Shown here: positions 1-10,973 of the stretch, in pieces | How positions within the stretch are numbered: position 1 is the stretch's first letter | How the letters are laid out: every line of letters begins with the position of its first letter | From: Azadirachta indica | Lineage: Eukaryota > Streptophyta > Magnoliopsida > Sapindales > Meliaceae | Direction of reading: 5' to 3' | DNA length: 64,000 nt | NCBI GenBank assembly: GCA_022749755.1 | Contig: CM040452.1 | Span: 9,566,350-9,630,349, forward strand | Made by a program: the position numbers and the translations under genes | The notes under the pieces: model-generated | The model's database searches: none | What the model was told of the DNA's origin: nothing | Seen by the model: the letters and a program-made list of their open reading frames with translations, nothing else

Positions 1-1566
1 ATAATATTTATTGTTCTAATTTTATTATTTTGTATTTTAGCTATGTTGATAATTAATATAAATAAATTGCATAAAAAAAACCTAAATATAAATTACAAAT
101 ACAAAAAATAAAAAGTTGAAAAGTAAAAAAATGGATGAACAAAAAAATTAGACAAATAAAAAATCGGACAAACAAAAAACTGTAAAAATAAAAATTGATA
201 TGGGAAAAAGTCAGTCAATTCTTAATAAAAAATATCCAAAAATCTTTATATTTTTGTGAGAGTAAAAAATATCCATCATAAATTTATGATAAATTATCAT
301 TGCATTGTGACAAAAATCACTTTTATCACAAAATAATGATACGGGAACATTGTGAACTGTGCATAAATAGACTTTAGTTGATAGAAAAACATTACCACAA
401 AATTCATTTTTTTGATGGATATTATGTGTTATTTATGACCGTATTTTTAGTAGTGCCACCCAACTTTTTCCCCAAATGCCTTGCCCAAAACCTATAGAAA
501 AAGCCATAGACGTAAGCAAATTCGAAACTTGGATCACTTCTTTTCGGTTCTTGTTATCAAACGAGAGTTCGAAATTAGTTTTCAGTATGAAAAATCAAAA
601 AGTTACCTGGTGGCCAACGTAAATTCAGATTTTTGGATTTACTTCAATATGATTTGGAAAACAAAAATAATAAGATTTGAATTGAATTTGGAGAAAAAAA
701 AAAGGGCCAAATATTTTTGAAGATAATTGTTGGCAAGTGTGATTATGTTTCATAATACCTTTTTAGATTTGCAATGAAAGTAAGAAAAAATAGATGAAGA
801 AAGATGACTTGCAGGAGATAGGGAATGGGGAAAAAATGAAAATGAAAAGAGAGAGGAAAAACAAGTTACGGTACATATTTTTTATTTTATTAGTACAAAT
901 AAGTAAAATTAAAAAATGTCCGAAAAAAGTTAGTTTAAATGTTAACAAATAAGGGTAAAATTGTATTTTTGTTATCTAAAAAAATGAGTTGACCATTGAC
1001 AGATAATTTAAATTTTGCAACATGGGCCTACATGTCATCTGAGGGTAATTGCTGCTAAAAGAGTGCTTCTTAACTGTGGCAGAGCTAAAGTCACGAGGGT
1101 AAAGGGCATTTTTGAAACAACAAATGGGAAGTAGGTCCTTGTAGCTCAAACCTGAGGGAGTTAGGGCATTTTTTTAAAACCCCCAAATAAATGGAAGGAA
1201 AACCAATTGAAGAATCAAGTCACAAGTTTTGAAATTTTATTATTATATTTTTTAATGTATGCTTGTTTGTATATGTTTATAGCAATTAAGTAAACTCAAA
1301 TATTTTTCTTCATGAACATTTTTTTTGGAAAGCAATTATTGAAACTTTTGTTGCATGTAATCTTTCACAAAATTATTTTCAATATTTTCTCTTCATTGTT
1401 CTTTAAGTCTCTGAAAAAAAAATCCCCACTTGAGATAAAATGTTTTTAGGACCAAATTAGATAGGGACCTATTTGAAAAGCTTTCAAACCTACTTGAAAA
1501 CTAATTCATTGTTTATGTGAATCAGCCCATTCAAGCCAGATTTTTTCGGGACTAAAGGGTAAGATT
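1..1566. other. AT-rich intergenic DNA, no gene seen
   Basis: Very AT-rich sequence with many A and T runs. The short open frames here (for example 481-720 plus, 763-948 minus) have low-complexity composition, no recognisable domain and no convincing splice signals. Positions 1020-1180 are less AT-rich and may be an old repeat fragment, but I cannot assign it. Confidence 0.6.
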
Positions 1567-1844
1567 TTGAAAAGAAAGAATATCTATTGCCCTCCTGCTT
1601 TTTTAGTCAATGTCTCATTACCTCTTTATATTTTTCGTAATATCTCATCACTCTCCTGAATTTTGCTTTTGCCCTTTAATATTTTTAATAATTTTAACTT
1701 TATCATTTGTAAATTAATTGAATGAAGGATAAAATCGAAAAAAAAATAAGAATCAAGGGGATAATAAGATATTACAAAAAATATAAGGAGTAATAAGGTA
1801 TTGACTAAAAAAATAAGGGATAATGGGAATTCATCCTTTTGAAA
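1567..1844. repeat. Foldback / MITE-like inverted repeat
   Basis: The left arm (about 1567-1657) and right arm (about 1754-1844) are imperfect reverse complements over about 90 bp. The left block TTTTTTAGTCAATGTCTCAT is mirrored on the right as ATAAGGTATTGACTAAAAAA. The 96-bp centre is also partly self-complementary, so the whole unit can fold into a long hairpin. It has no coding capacity. This fits a MITE or foldback element; no clear target duplication was found, so the family is unassigned. Confidence 0.6.
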
Positions 1845-3002
1845 ATTAGATAAGTACCTATTTACAAAAATTTTAAATTTGCATAAAAACCAGATTAATG
1901 TGCTATCCACTGTTTGGCTAGTTGACCATTCGGTCAACCAAATTTGCTTGTTTGATCTGTCTAATGAATTTGAAATTTGGTCCACCAAAATTCTAGACTT
2001 TTTTGTTTATTAGGGTTTATATGATCCCATCGATCAAATTTAACCTTTGCTCAAATAAATCAACCCGACATTTTAAAATAAATGCCTCTAACGGTAAGTT
2101 TTCAAACCCAACTAAAAATAGAAATCATTTCTCTCATTTGCTAAGCCTTTTGCATATTTCATTCATATCCCATATGTCTACAAATATCATTTAAGTTATA
2201 AAAATAATTTTTTAGCTCAAAAATTACAACAAAATCAATTCAAATACCTTACTCCTTTCATTTATAATATTTTCTTCATTATGAGATTATTAAAAGGTGT
2301 ATTTATTTGTGTTCTCTTGGTAACTATTGTAAGAAATTATTTAAAATTGTTAACTCTTAATTGTTGCAAATTGAGTGATTTGTTGATGAATAACTTATGT
2401 TGAAAATTAGATTTTTAACTAAAAATTATTTATGGAGTTTCAGAAGTACTCGGAAATCCTCGTGGTTGTAATTATTAGTTTTAAGGCTTTCAAGACTTGG
2501 TCAATAAGATCCTCAAGTTGCACATTGGAGCTCAGAGACGTGGTTATAAGTCAAAGATTTGTCGAATCATGTAAAAGTTTTAGTGCTCTCTTACTTATTT
2601 GATTTTTGTGCTTATTATTATTATATAAATTTCTTATGTACTTTTGAAGTTTAATTTATTGTTATTCACATATTAATGATTAGAACTAATTTTGTGGTAA
2701 ATTTGTTGTATTGCATCATTAAAAGTTTGAATTAAATTGCTTTGTATTGATTATTTGATTGTATATTAGTTGTTGAATTTTTAAAACCCAATTCATTTAT
2801 TACACACATTCATAATAAGTGAATCATGTATTTATAATTGTACAATTTAGAAATAAACACAAATCAAAATACATAGATAATGAGTTTATATCCATAGGTT
2901 TGCACTATCATCTAATATATACGTCTTTTAATTTGATGACAAGTACTGGATCCATATCACAACACTACGAATTTTAGATACAAATGAAGTATATACAACA
3001 TG

Positions 3003-3036
<34 letters not shown>

Positions 3037-5529
3037 CGTATACATGTATATATAATTAAAGCTGCCTGAAATTGTAGTTGAGCTTGAAGCTGATGTCGAC
3101 GCAACAAGTTTGTTCTTTATGCAGTCTCAGATATATATTTCATGTACAAGCACTATCAATTTAGGTCGCATGTTCTTAACCCCCAAACAGGTGAATTATT
3201 TGTTCGTTAATTTCATAGTACATATTGAAATTGAAAGTGGAGAAATCAATCAATTATCAATCTGATCATAACCCACAACGAGAAAAGAATGCAAATCTTA
3301 ATTACTTAATTGCTAACCTTACGGCGTCATTTAATGGGATGTTCTTTTTTAGAAACTACTTACAACTGCAAAGCTAACGATGTTAGGTTTTCCTAAAATG
3401 GATTTCTATTCAAGTACTGCTAAATGCTGTTTGTTTATCTACCGACTATTTGATTTCATTTGTGAAGATATATATTAACTCCACATTCAACATACAAGCT
3501 GTAACCTTAATAGATTAAAGGAAGAGAATTCAATCAAATTTGCTTAATATACTCAGACAATTCTAATGCTATCTTTCTATGACTTAATGAAAGATGCTAA
3601 TTATTTTTGGAATTATATTTTTGATTATATGGCAAAAAATACTTAATTCCAAGGAGTGAGATTAATATTATACAGTTGGAGTTTTCATGAGAATTTTTTC
3701 TCAATTAGATGCTTCTTGATTTAATCTTCCTCTCATCCATTTTGAATGAAAATTTATTTAATTTATGTTTGTATACGGAATGTGATGGGGTAGAATTTGG
3801 CGAATATGCTGAAGGAAAAAAAATATATTGCAGTATGAGAAATCCTATCATTATTAAATTTTGTAGTAAGAATGTTTTGAGAAAAGATTATAAATAAAAA
3901 ATAATAAGTGTTTCAATAATATACATATATATATTATCGAGAACGGATCAGAGACTCATATTTTCACACATACTTTTATATTTATTTATAAATAGTTGAT
4001 TTTATGCACTTCTAATAATTGATATTGAATTTAACATATATATAATAATTATACATTAATTATATATACAAATTTAATCTTAACTATTAAAAGCATATAA
4101 ATCTAACGGTCAATTAAATTAGTGTAAAAATATTGGACTGTCGATCTTCGTGTATATATATATATATATATATACATATTATGCTTTAATTATACTAATA
4201 AATATGATTTTTTTAAAGACAGTTGTAATGTTATTAGGAGAAAATTCTTCAAAATGTTAACAAATAACAATTTTTTTAACACATTGATTATAGTTAACAT
4301 TTAATATTAATAGGTAACCAACTATATTATTAGACACATTAAATATTGGTAGTTATAAGTGCTTTTCTGTATCTTTTAAAGGACCAATTTACGATCATTT
4401 CTTCATGTTTTGACAATTATGAATCTATTCTTAACATTTTTAATAGTAGTTATGTCCACTTTAGACCATTAGCATACCTAGTTAATATTAAATACGATCA
4501 TATTTTGTCAATGATAGTACTATTTTCCCTGTAACTTACGATATATTTCAAAAAGACATTTATCATAACCTATGGATTTAATGGGGGCAGTTGGCCAAAA
4601 AGAAATTAAACGAGATTTAATATAAAAATTTAGAATGTGTAGCATTTTTTGTGATGCTTGTAGTTAGATTATATTGATTAATTACTGATAAGAACTTCGG
4701 CAATGATGCTATGATGACATCATACGGCAATCCATTTTTTTATTACTTTAATTTGTAATATTCTTGGTCACTTAATTGTTCGAAATGTTATAATATCAAG
4801 TTGGGAATAATATTGTGATATAATTATGTCATTATATGACTCAGTTCTGTATATTGTTACATCAATCTTTTTTGTTACCTAAAATTGAAACGTATTAAAT
4901 AAAAATTGAAAATTTAATATAAAATTCGAAATTGAAGATAAATTTGATATTTTAATTCCTATCAAGACTCAAACTCAAGACTCTTAATTGAGAGTCGCAA
5001 CTATAAGCATATATGGTTGAATATTGACCTAGAGCTGTAATTCTTCAACTCACCCGCACATTACTATGATGGTATCCTTTCTTCTTTTCTTTTAAAATTA
5101 CACTACAACCATTGATATATATATATATATATAATTTGTATGGAAAAATTAAATATAATAGTTAGGCAAGGGAACTTGAACGGTCAGGTTTTCACAATTT
5201 TTTTAAAAATTTTTATTATAATATTTATATCTTAGACTCAATTTTATATTTATATATAATTTAATCCTTATACTCTATAAAATAATTTAATTACTTCTTA
5301 ATTTATTAATTATTTAAAATGTTAGTGTGCTAACTTTATTTTTTAAACAACTTCAAATTATTTATTTTTTGTTCCACCCTTACAGTTAAGTTATATTATA
5401 AATATTTACGTACATATAATATAAAATTTATCCTCAAATTAAAGTTATACCTGCCCCTGCTAAATATTTTGAAAAAGCCCCCGTTATTATGGTATCATTT
5501 CATCCTCACTAGGATTTGTATTTCTTTAG
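1845..5529. other. AT-rich intergenic DNA with microsatellites
   Basis: No gene is supported. It holds a TATG-type microsatellite (3003-3053), TA runs near 4150-4175 and 5116-5133, and long A/T tracts. Open frames at 3709-3897 and 4346-4534 are AT-driven and lack recognisable motifs. Confidence 0.6.
3003..3053. repeat. TATG/TATA microsatellite
   Basis: About seven consecutive TATG units followed by imperfect TATA/CATG units. A simple-sequence repeat, likely length-polymorphic. Confidence 0.85.
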
Positions 5530-5820
5530 GTGCATGCAATTCATGCTGAGATAATAAGTATGGTACAAGTATTTGCAGCAAAAGCATTAATGCCCATTGA
5601 CAGGATCTCCAGGCAGCAAACAGCAGTCCCAGAAAGTTGTCTGTGAATTGTTGCAATTAGATACTGTACACACGCAATTTCTTGTGGTTGGAAACGCAGC
5701 CAATTGGATATGAAACCAACCACACTTCTGAGAAAATTTAATGCATTTTTGAAAGAAAGTCGAAGAGTCAATCATCATCCTTTTGATTTTTTGTTTCTTG
5801 AATGTCGCTTATTATCATGA
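5530..5820 (+). pseudogene. Possible decayed 3' exon, family unknown
   Basis: A clearly less AT-rich island in intergenic DNA. A plausible acceptor (TTTCTTTAG at 5521-5529) is followed by a frame reading VHAIHAEIISMVQVFAAKAL, then a segment containing MPIDRISRQQTAVP. That frame meets an in-frame TGA at 5644-5646, then stays open to a second TGA at 5818-5820 with plausible residues (for example LLRKFNAFLKESRRVNHHPF). Another frame is open just after the first stop, so a frameshift is possible. I do not recognise the family. No upstream exons were found. It could be a broken last exon of a host gene or captured gene DNA; protein-like composition is the only support. Confidence 0.3.
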
Positions 5821-6694
5821 GAACAGCTCATCACCTAACTTCTCTACAGCTTCTTAAATGCCTTTCCCCTTTATTTTCGAAACTTTGTTTGATGCTGACC
5901 TCTATTTTCATTGATTGGAGAAAATTTCCTTAGTTGATAATTACCATTTTTTCAAAAGAGACAATTAAAACAATAAAAAAATAAAGAGAGCAAAGAGGAT
6001 TGATTACAATAAAATATGTAATTAACCATAAGTAATAAGTCTTATTGCTAGTTATAGGGTGAGTAAGGACAGCAGAAAGATATGCAAGACAGCTAGAGGG
6101 AGTTACAAAAATAAGAATTGAGTTATAGATATTTTCTTGACACAAATAGGTGTAAGTTACAAAAGAAATTGCACTTATATCTTTATAATTTATATATATA
6201 TATATATATGATTTATTTTTATTATATATTAATTTATTAACTATGAAATATAATTATATATGCAAACTTATTTAAATATATGCTAGTGTATTGGTTGAAT
6301 TTTTTCTTTCAAATACTAACAATAGTGTTATCGATCCATCGTCTATTCGAAAATTTAGCTAATAATACATCTTACAAACCCAATAATTATCCATAAATGA
6401 AGATCATTTTATAAGTAAGAAACTCTTGTATTTATGTAGCTCTATACAATATGCTACTATATAGTATATCATCTATAATATATAGTCGTTCTATTGTATT
6501 ATCCATATTCTCAAAACCCTACTTTGAATAATTGTTACCTTTCCCTCCCTACTTATGATCAAAGTAATGTTTTGAATTAAAATTTTGTAGGGCAATAAAA
6601 TTAACTGCACTTCATTTATATATTACATTAATTCCAACCACTAAAGCCTGTAATGGGGTCTTGCATTTAATTTCAAATCGTACATAAAACCTTG
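5821..6694. other. Upstream intergenic / promoter region
   Basis: AT-rich DNA with a TA microsatellite (about 6187-6208). No gene is seen. The last few hundred bases are the likely promoter of the Ole e 1-like gene. A second TATA-like run (TTTATATATT near 6615) could be an alternative core promoter. Confidence 0.5.
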
Positions 6695-6702
6695 TATATA
6701 AT
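6695..6702 (+). promoter_or_regulatory. Candidate TATA box of the Ole e 1-like gene
   Basis: TATATAAT lies about 43-50 bp before the ATG at 6745. Plant transcription usually starts about 30 bp past the TATA box, which would give a very short 5' UTR. The TATA-like run near 6615 would give a longer leader. Inferred from position only. Confidence 0.4.
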
Positions 6703-6744
6703 GAGTTGCAAAAATACCATCTTCTCTTCACACCAACTTCTTCA

Positions 6745-7782
6745 ATGGCGGTTTTTTCACTTTATACAGCACTCTTTTTTGCTTTGGCTCTCTGTGCAAC
6801 TGCGGAGCTTTCCACATCCCATGTTCTCGAAGGAAAAGTCTCTTGCTTTGATTGCAAGACCCACTACGATTTCTCAGGTCAGTTATATGCCTTATTTATG
6901 TATATATGTATATAGGGGGTTGTGTGTGTTTATTGCTTTTACTTTAGTATGAATTTAGTTTGTTATCGTAATAATAATTTGATTATTTAATGCATATCAT
7001 CGGTGGAGTCATAGTGATTCCGATAAGCGTCAAAAGGTTTTTAAAAGCAAAACTACATATTTATGATTTTTTACTTTTAAGAATAGAATCTTTATTATCT
7101 TAATTCCTTAAAATTTTAATTATTTGTATTCTACCCTTAAAAGACAACTCTAACTCCGGCCCCAATCACATATCGGTACATTTATATTTGCTACAATTCG
7201 TGAGCTTATTTCCAAGTAGCTGTGGTTTCACTTATATCTAACCGTTAACAATTTTATTTTTGGACAAACCATATTTTCAAAGTCATAACACATTAATACT
7301 CAACAAACTTAAAAATTATTTTTTGCCGTAATCCTTTAATTAAAACAACACATACTAAAACAATATATATTAACTTAAAATCCTTAAGAGTTTCAGGCAT
7401 CAAGATTCTGGTGAAATGTGAGCACATAAAAAAGTTGGCTATGGCAACCACAGAAGCTTCAGGTTCCTTCAAGGTTGAGCTTCCATCAGACTCTTCAACA
7501 ACTGCAAGTCCTTCTCCGTTGAATTGCCAAGCCAAGCTCTTTGGAGGCCCAGTTCAGCTCTATGCTTCAAAGAAACACACGGTATCCAAAATTATGAATA
7601 AGCACAAGAATTCCAACAGATACAAAATCTCAACTCCTCTTGTGTTTTCAATTACAAAGCCAAAAGCAGCAGCAAATAATTTTGAAGCATCAAAGACTGT
7701 TGATCTGCCTTTGCCTCCTGAGTGGGGGCTTGCACCTTCTAGCTATTATGTTCCCTTCTTCCCAATTATTGGGATTCCTTAA
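6745..7782 (+). CDS. Pollen Ole e 1 allergen / extensin-like secreted protein (2 exons)
   Basis: Exon 1 is 6745-6877 and exon 2 is 7397-7782, giving 172 codons plus stop. The intron has GT at 6878-6879 and AG at 7395-7396, and joining restores DFSGIKILVKC across a phase-1 junction. Residues 1-20 form a hydrophobic signal peptide (MAVFSLYTALFFALALCATA). The mature part follows the plant Pollen_Ole_e_1/extensin family pattern: VLEGKVSCFDC near residues 27-37, cysteines at 34, 37, 52 and 88, the block AKLFGGPVQLYASKK (90-104), and the C-terminus PPEWGLAPSSYYVPFFPI. Family members are small secreted cell-wall or pollen-tube-associated proteins; no enzyme activity is known. The start was chosen because the upstream in-frame ATG at 6706 would spoil the signal peptide. 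The frame is intact, and it is the only well-supported host gene here. Family confidence is high; function is inferred. Confidence 0.88.
6878..7396 (+). other. Intron of the Ole e 1-like gene
   Basis: 519 bp, AT-rich, with GT donor in TCAG|GTCAG and acceptor TTTCAG. No second element or gene is seen inside. Confidence 0.85.
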
Positions 7783-7805
7783 TTAATTAATTAATTAATT
7801 AATTA
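7779..7805 (+). repeat. TTAA microsatellite overlapping the stop codon
   Basis: About six TTAA/AATT units begin at the TAA stop (7780-7782) and run into the 3' UTR. A second AT microsatellite lies at about 7821-7840. Every frame of a TTAA repeat soon meets TAA, so length changes would not extend the protein. Confidence 0.85.
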
Positions 7806-7961
7806 CAGTTTCTGTGTTACATATATATATATATATATATTCTCTCATATATGAGGAATATTTTATTGTATTTCTACAGACTATATATATAAGTGATAAT
7901 GATGTGAAATATTTGTAGCTGAAGCAAATTATATATGTTAAGCCTGGTTTATTAATGAAGA

Positions 7962-7967
7962 AATAAA
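7962..7967 (+). terminator. Candidate polyadenylation signal
   Basis: AATAAA lies about 180 bp past the stop codon in a T-rich 3' region, a usual distance for a plant 3' UTR. The cleavage site is not determined. Confidence 0.4.
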
Positions 7968-8364
7968 TATTTATGTATTTTTATTTTGACTTGTTTTGAT
8001 ATTGGATATTTGACAAATTTTGTTCCTCTTGATGTTCTCAATTCAAATTTTGGTTCATTATTTTGAATGCTATATGCGTACGTAGCCATTCTATTATATT
8101 AACTCAATTTCCTCGCAAATTTTATTCTATATATTCTTGAAAGTTTAGACTTTCCTCGTCATTCAAGTTCTCTTTTGGGGTGAGCTTTTGATTCAAATTC
8201 TCTCTTATGTTATTTGACAAAATGGATTAAGGTGGTCACAAATAGCTTTAAAAAAATCCCAACTGTTTTTTTAATTTTAGTTAAAATTACTAAATTACCC
8301 TTAAAATTTTAACGGTAAACTAATAGAAAGTTAAATATTTATCTATTTACTCAAACTATAGAAA

Positions 8365-8532
8365 GTATTTACTTTTTTCCAAATATTAGGAATATCTATC
8401 TATTTCTTTGTATTTTATGAGATATCTGTCAATTTCTCTTTTTAATTTTTTAAATTGAGAAATTGACATATATCCCCTAAAATTTAGCAAAACGATAGAT
8501 ATTCCTTCAGGTTTCAAGAAATAGATAAATAC
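8365..8532. repeat. Foldback / MITE-like inverted repeat
   Basis: Two imperfect arms of about 82 bp meet near 8446. Left GGAATATCTATC (8389-8400) mirrors right GATAGATATTCC, and left TGTCAATTTCTC mirrors right GAGAAATTGACA. The outer ends GTATTTAC and ATAAATAC also match. There is no coding content. Consistent with a MITE or foldback element downstream of the Ole e 1-like gene. Confidence 0.6.
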
Positions 8533-9775
8533 ACCTGACTTTGACATTCTTTAATTAACCCATTAGATTATTATGATTTTCATACTTAAACTTTAACAAT
8601 ATAATAAACTATAAGATATAATATTTTTAATTATAACAATTTAGTACTAATTATTTACTAACATACTAAAGACTCAAACATTAAAATTAAAAAAAAAATT
8701 AATTTATTCTTTTAATAAAAGAGAATACTTTATTAATGTGCTTTATTAATTAAAAATTTCTTTTTCAATTTATTTTTCTTGATTAAAATTGTCTAGTAAA
8801 TAAGAGAGTACTTTATTAATAAATATTAAGACTGATTATTTTTTTCCGTATTAATGTTCTTGACATATTTCCGTATATCAATCTAATGGTGCAAAATTTT
8901 TCGAGCATAACTAATGGATATCACAATTAATTTTTATTAAAAATTTTTATTTTATTATAATCAAAACTTGCCCCAACTAAAGTTAAAATCTAACTCCATC
9001 ATTGTACTCAACTATATATAATGTAACATTCATCTATATTTTCATTATTTTCATCAATTTCTTTACTTTTATTTTGTTTACATATAAGATTGAACTTACT
9101 CTTCACAACAGTAAGCACCATTCTAAGCTAGATATCGACATAACCCTTGAATCCTAAGCAAATGTGTTAGATCCAACATTGATCTATTTTACTTGAACTC
9201 GAGATATGCCAAAAGATCTAGAAAAGTGGGACTAATTTTTGAAGAGAGTAACAAGAAAGTTGTGAACATATCTCTCAGGCCAATGGTAAGATTTCCATTC
9301 CTAAGATCATGCTCGAATTGATTAAACAATGGTACGCTTGCATAGTAAAAAATGAGGGTAAAAATGTTATTTTAAATAAAATCTCATAGAAGTAAGAAAA
9401 ATGAGGTTGTAAATACTGAAACGTTGAACTTCTTATTTTGAATTATAAATTACATTTATAATCTACAGATATTATATCAAAAATCTACTGGGACTTCAAA
9501 GTCTTGATTAATCTAGTTTGGCACCACTAGAAAATCTACATCCAATTTGAGTGAAATTAACCTCTATAAGTTTTTTAAAGGAAATTGACCTCCATTAACT
9601 AGATAGGAGGAATTGAATCCAAGCCCTCCAAGTGGAGGGTAAGGGTACCAACCACCTTTCTTAAAAGTGGTTAGCCTGAAATGCTAGACTTAGAAAGACT
9701 ATTTGGTAACATTTATCACTATAGCACTTACATATTTAGTTATATTTTATGAAATAAATAATCAGTAATATATAT
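8533..9775. other. Intergenic DNA, no gene seen
   Basis: AT-rich sequence, with 9100-9700 somewhat less so. No open frame with recognisable content. It ends at the first LTR of element A. Confidence 0.55.
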
Positions 9776-10576
9776 TGATAGAAATCTGGTTCACGATGTA
9801 AATCAAGAATTTGACACAGAATAAGCAAGGAAAAAGAAATAAAGAAACCCAAATTTATGTGGTTTGACATATAGCCTACGTTTATGGATAGAATATATAG
9901 GGAAAGATTTTATTAGTGCTCAAAATATAGGGTTGTCATAGTACAAACAAAACCTTCACTCTTACTTTTTTCTCGATTGCTTTTTGTGTCGTCTCCCTTT
10001 CTCTTAACCACTCCTCTTAGGTAGTTTACATTGTAGAGTTTTTTTTTAAACACAAACTAATTAATTCATCTTTTACCTAGAATTCCCAATTGTTAGAGAT
10101 ACCGTCTCCTTCTTAAACTTATCTTAGATAGAATTTTGTATTAAATTAAACTTCCACACATTAATTAGATCAGCTGGGCTTGGGCTGGAATCAGATTTAT
10201 TTAATCAATTCTAGAACTTAGTGGTCAAATATATAATTTGGGCAAATTTGATACCATTTCAACTCGATATTGTTCATCCTTAGTACTATTTACCTATGCA
10301 TGACATTGTTCACACACAATTTTTACCTCTATGGTGTGCTAGGAGGAAACCTACTTCTGTATGGGATATTAGAAGGTGACTTGTATGGTGTACATGTTAA
10401 ACGTGGCCTACATAGTGTGCATGCTAGGAGGTGACTTTGCATGGTATGTATGCTTGGAGGTGACTAGCTTGTGCAAAGCATGTTAGAGGATAACTTGTAT
10501 GTGCATATCATGCTATGGAATAACTTGCATGTGCATAGCATGCTAAGAGATGATTTTGCTCTTCTTCCAAAAATAT
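9776..10576 (-). repeat. 3' LTR of element A (approximate)
   Basis: On the plus strand it begins TGATAGAAATC at 9776, so the minus-strand LTR ends in CA. The other border is set by a purine tract (minus strand AATGGGGGAT, 10575-10584). The start of the LTR does not show a clean TG. The part at 10338-10560 is made of 30-bp tandem repeats. No second LTR copy survives in the window for comparison, so the borders are approximate. Confidence 0.45.
10338..10560. repeat. 30-bp tandem repeats inside the element A LTR
   Basis: Units start near 10338, 10368, 10396, 10423, 10452, 10482, 10512 and 10542, giving a period of about 27-30 bp. The theme is GCTAGGAGGTGACTT followed by GTGCAT-AGCAT. About eight diverged units. 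Confidence 0.7.
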
Positions 10577-10586
10577 CCCCCATTAA
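10577..10586 (-). promoter_or_regulatory. Candidate polypurine tract of element A
   Basis: The minus strand reads AATGGGGGA next to the inferred 3' LTR start. A purine run at this place primes plus-strand DNA synthesis in LTR elements. Assigned by position and composition. Confidence 0.45.
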
Positions 10587-10973
10587 CTATTAGAATTTAT
10601 AATTTTCGTAACATCTAACCTTTTAACTCTCATAGTTATACTCTTATTATAGAGAGTTTTCTGCTCCTTCACCTACAATCCATCCTTTATACTTAGATAT
10701 CATAGCCTCCTATACTAGTTTTATTTTCTTCACCAACTTGTTAACTCCTAACTTCCCCTAATTAATACCTTTTTCTTAATGTCCCTTACAAAATAATGCA
10801 ACTCGCTTTATTTTTTTCATCACTTTTTAACTTCTACTTTTACAAAGCAAAATTCTGTCTGTTTCTATTCTCTTTTTCTTGAAAAATGGGCTTTTGTTTA
10901 TAAAGAAAAAGACCTTTTCTTATACTACTGAGCTTGTTTCTTTCTTTTTAAGTTTTACGTGTTTGTTTTTCTA

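Noticed and set aside
5101..5108. CACTACAA as a possible left end pairing with the CACTA-like end at 57649
   Set aside because: It is more than 52 kb away in unrelated intergenic DNA and lacks the GTAGCATTT-type subterminal repeats.
6706..6744. Upstream in-frame ATG for the Ole e 1-like protein
   Set aside because: It would add 13 residues before the hydrophobic signal peptide and lies almost on the TATA-like box; the ATG at 6745 gives a normal secreted precursor.
7293..7535. 80-codon minus-strand frame across the start of exon 2
   Set aside because: Antisense shadow of the Ole e 1-like exon; the plus frame carries the family motifs.
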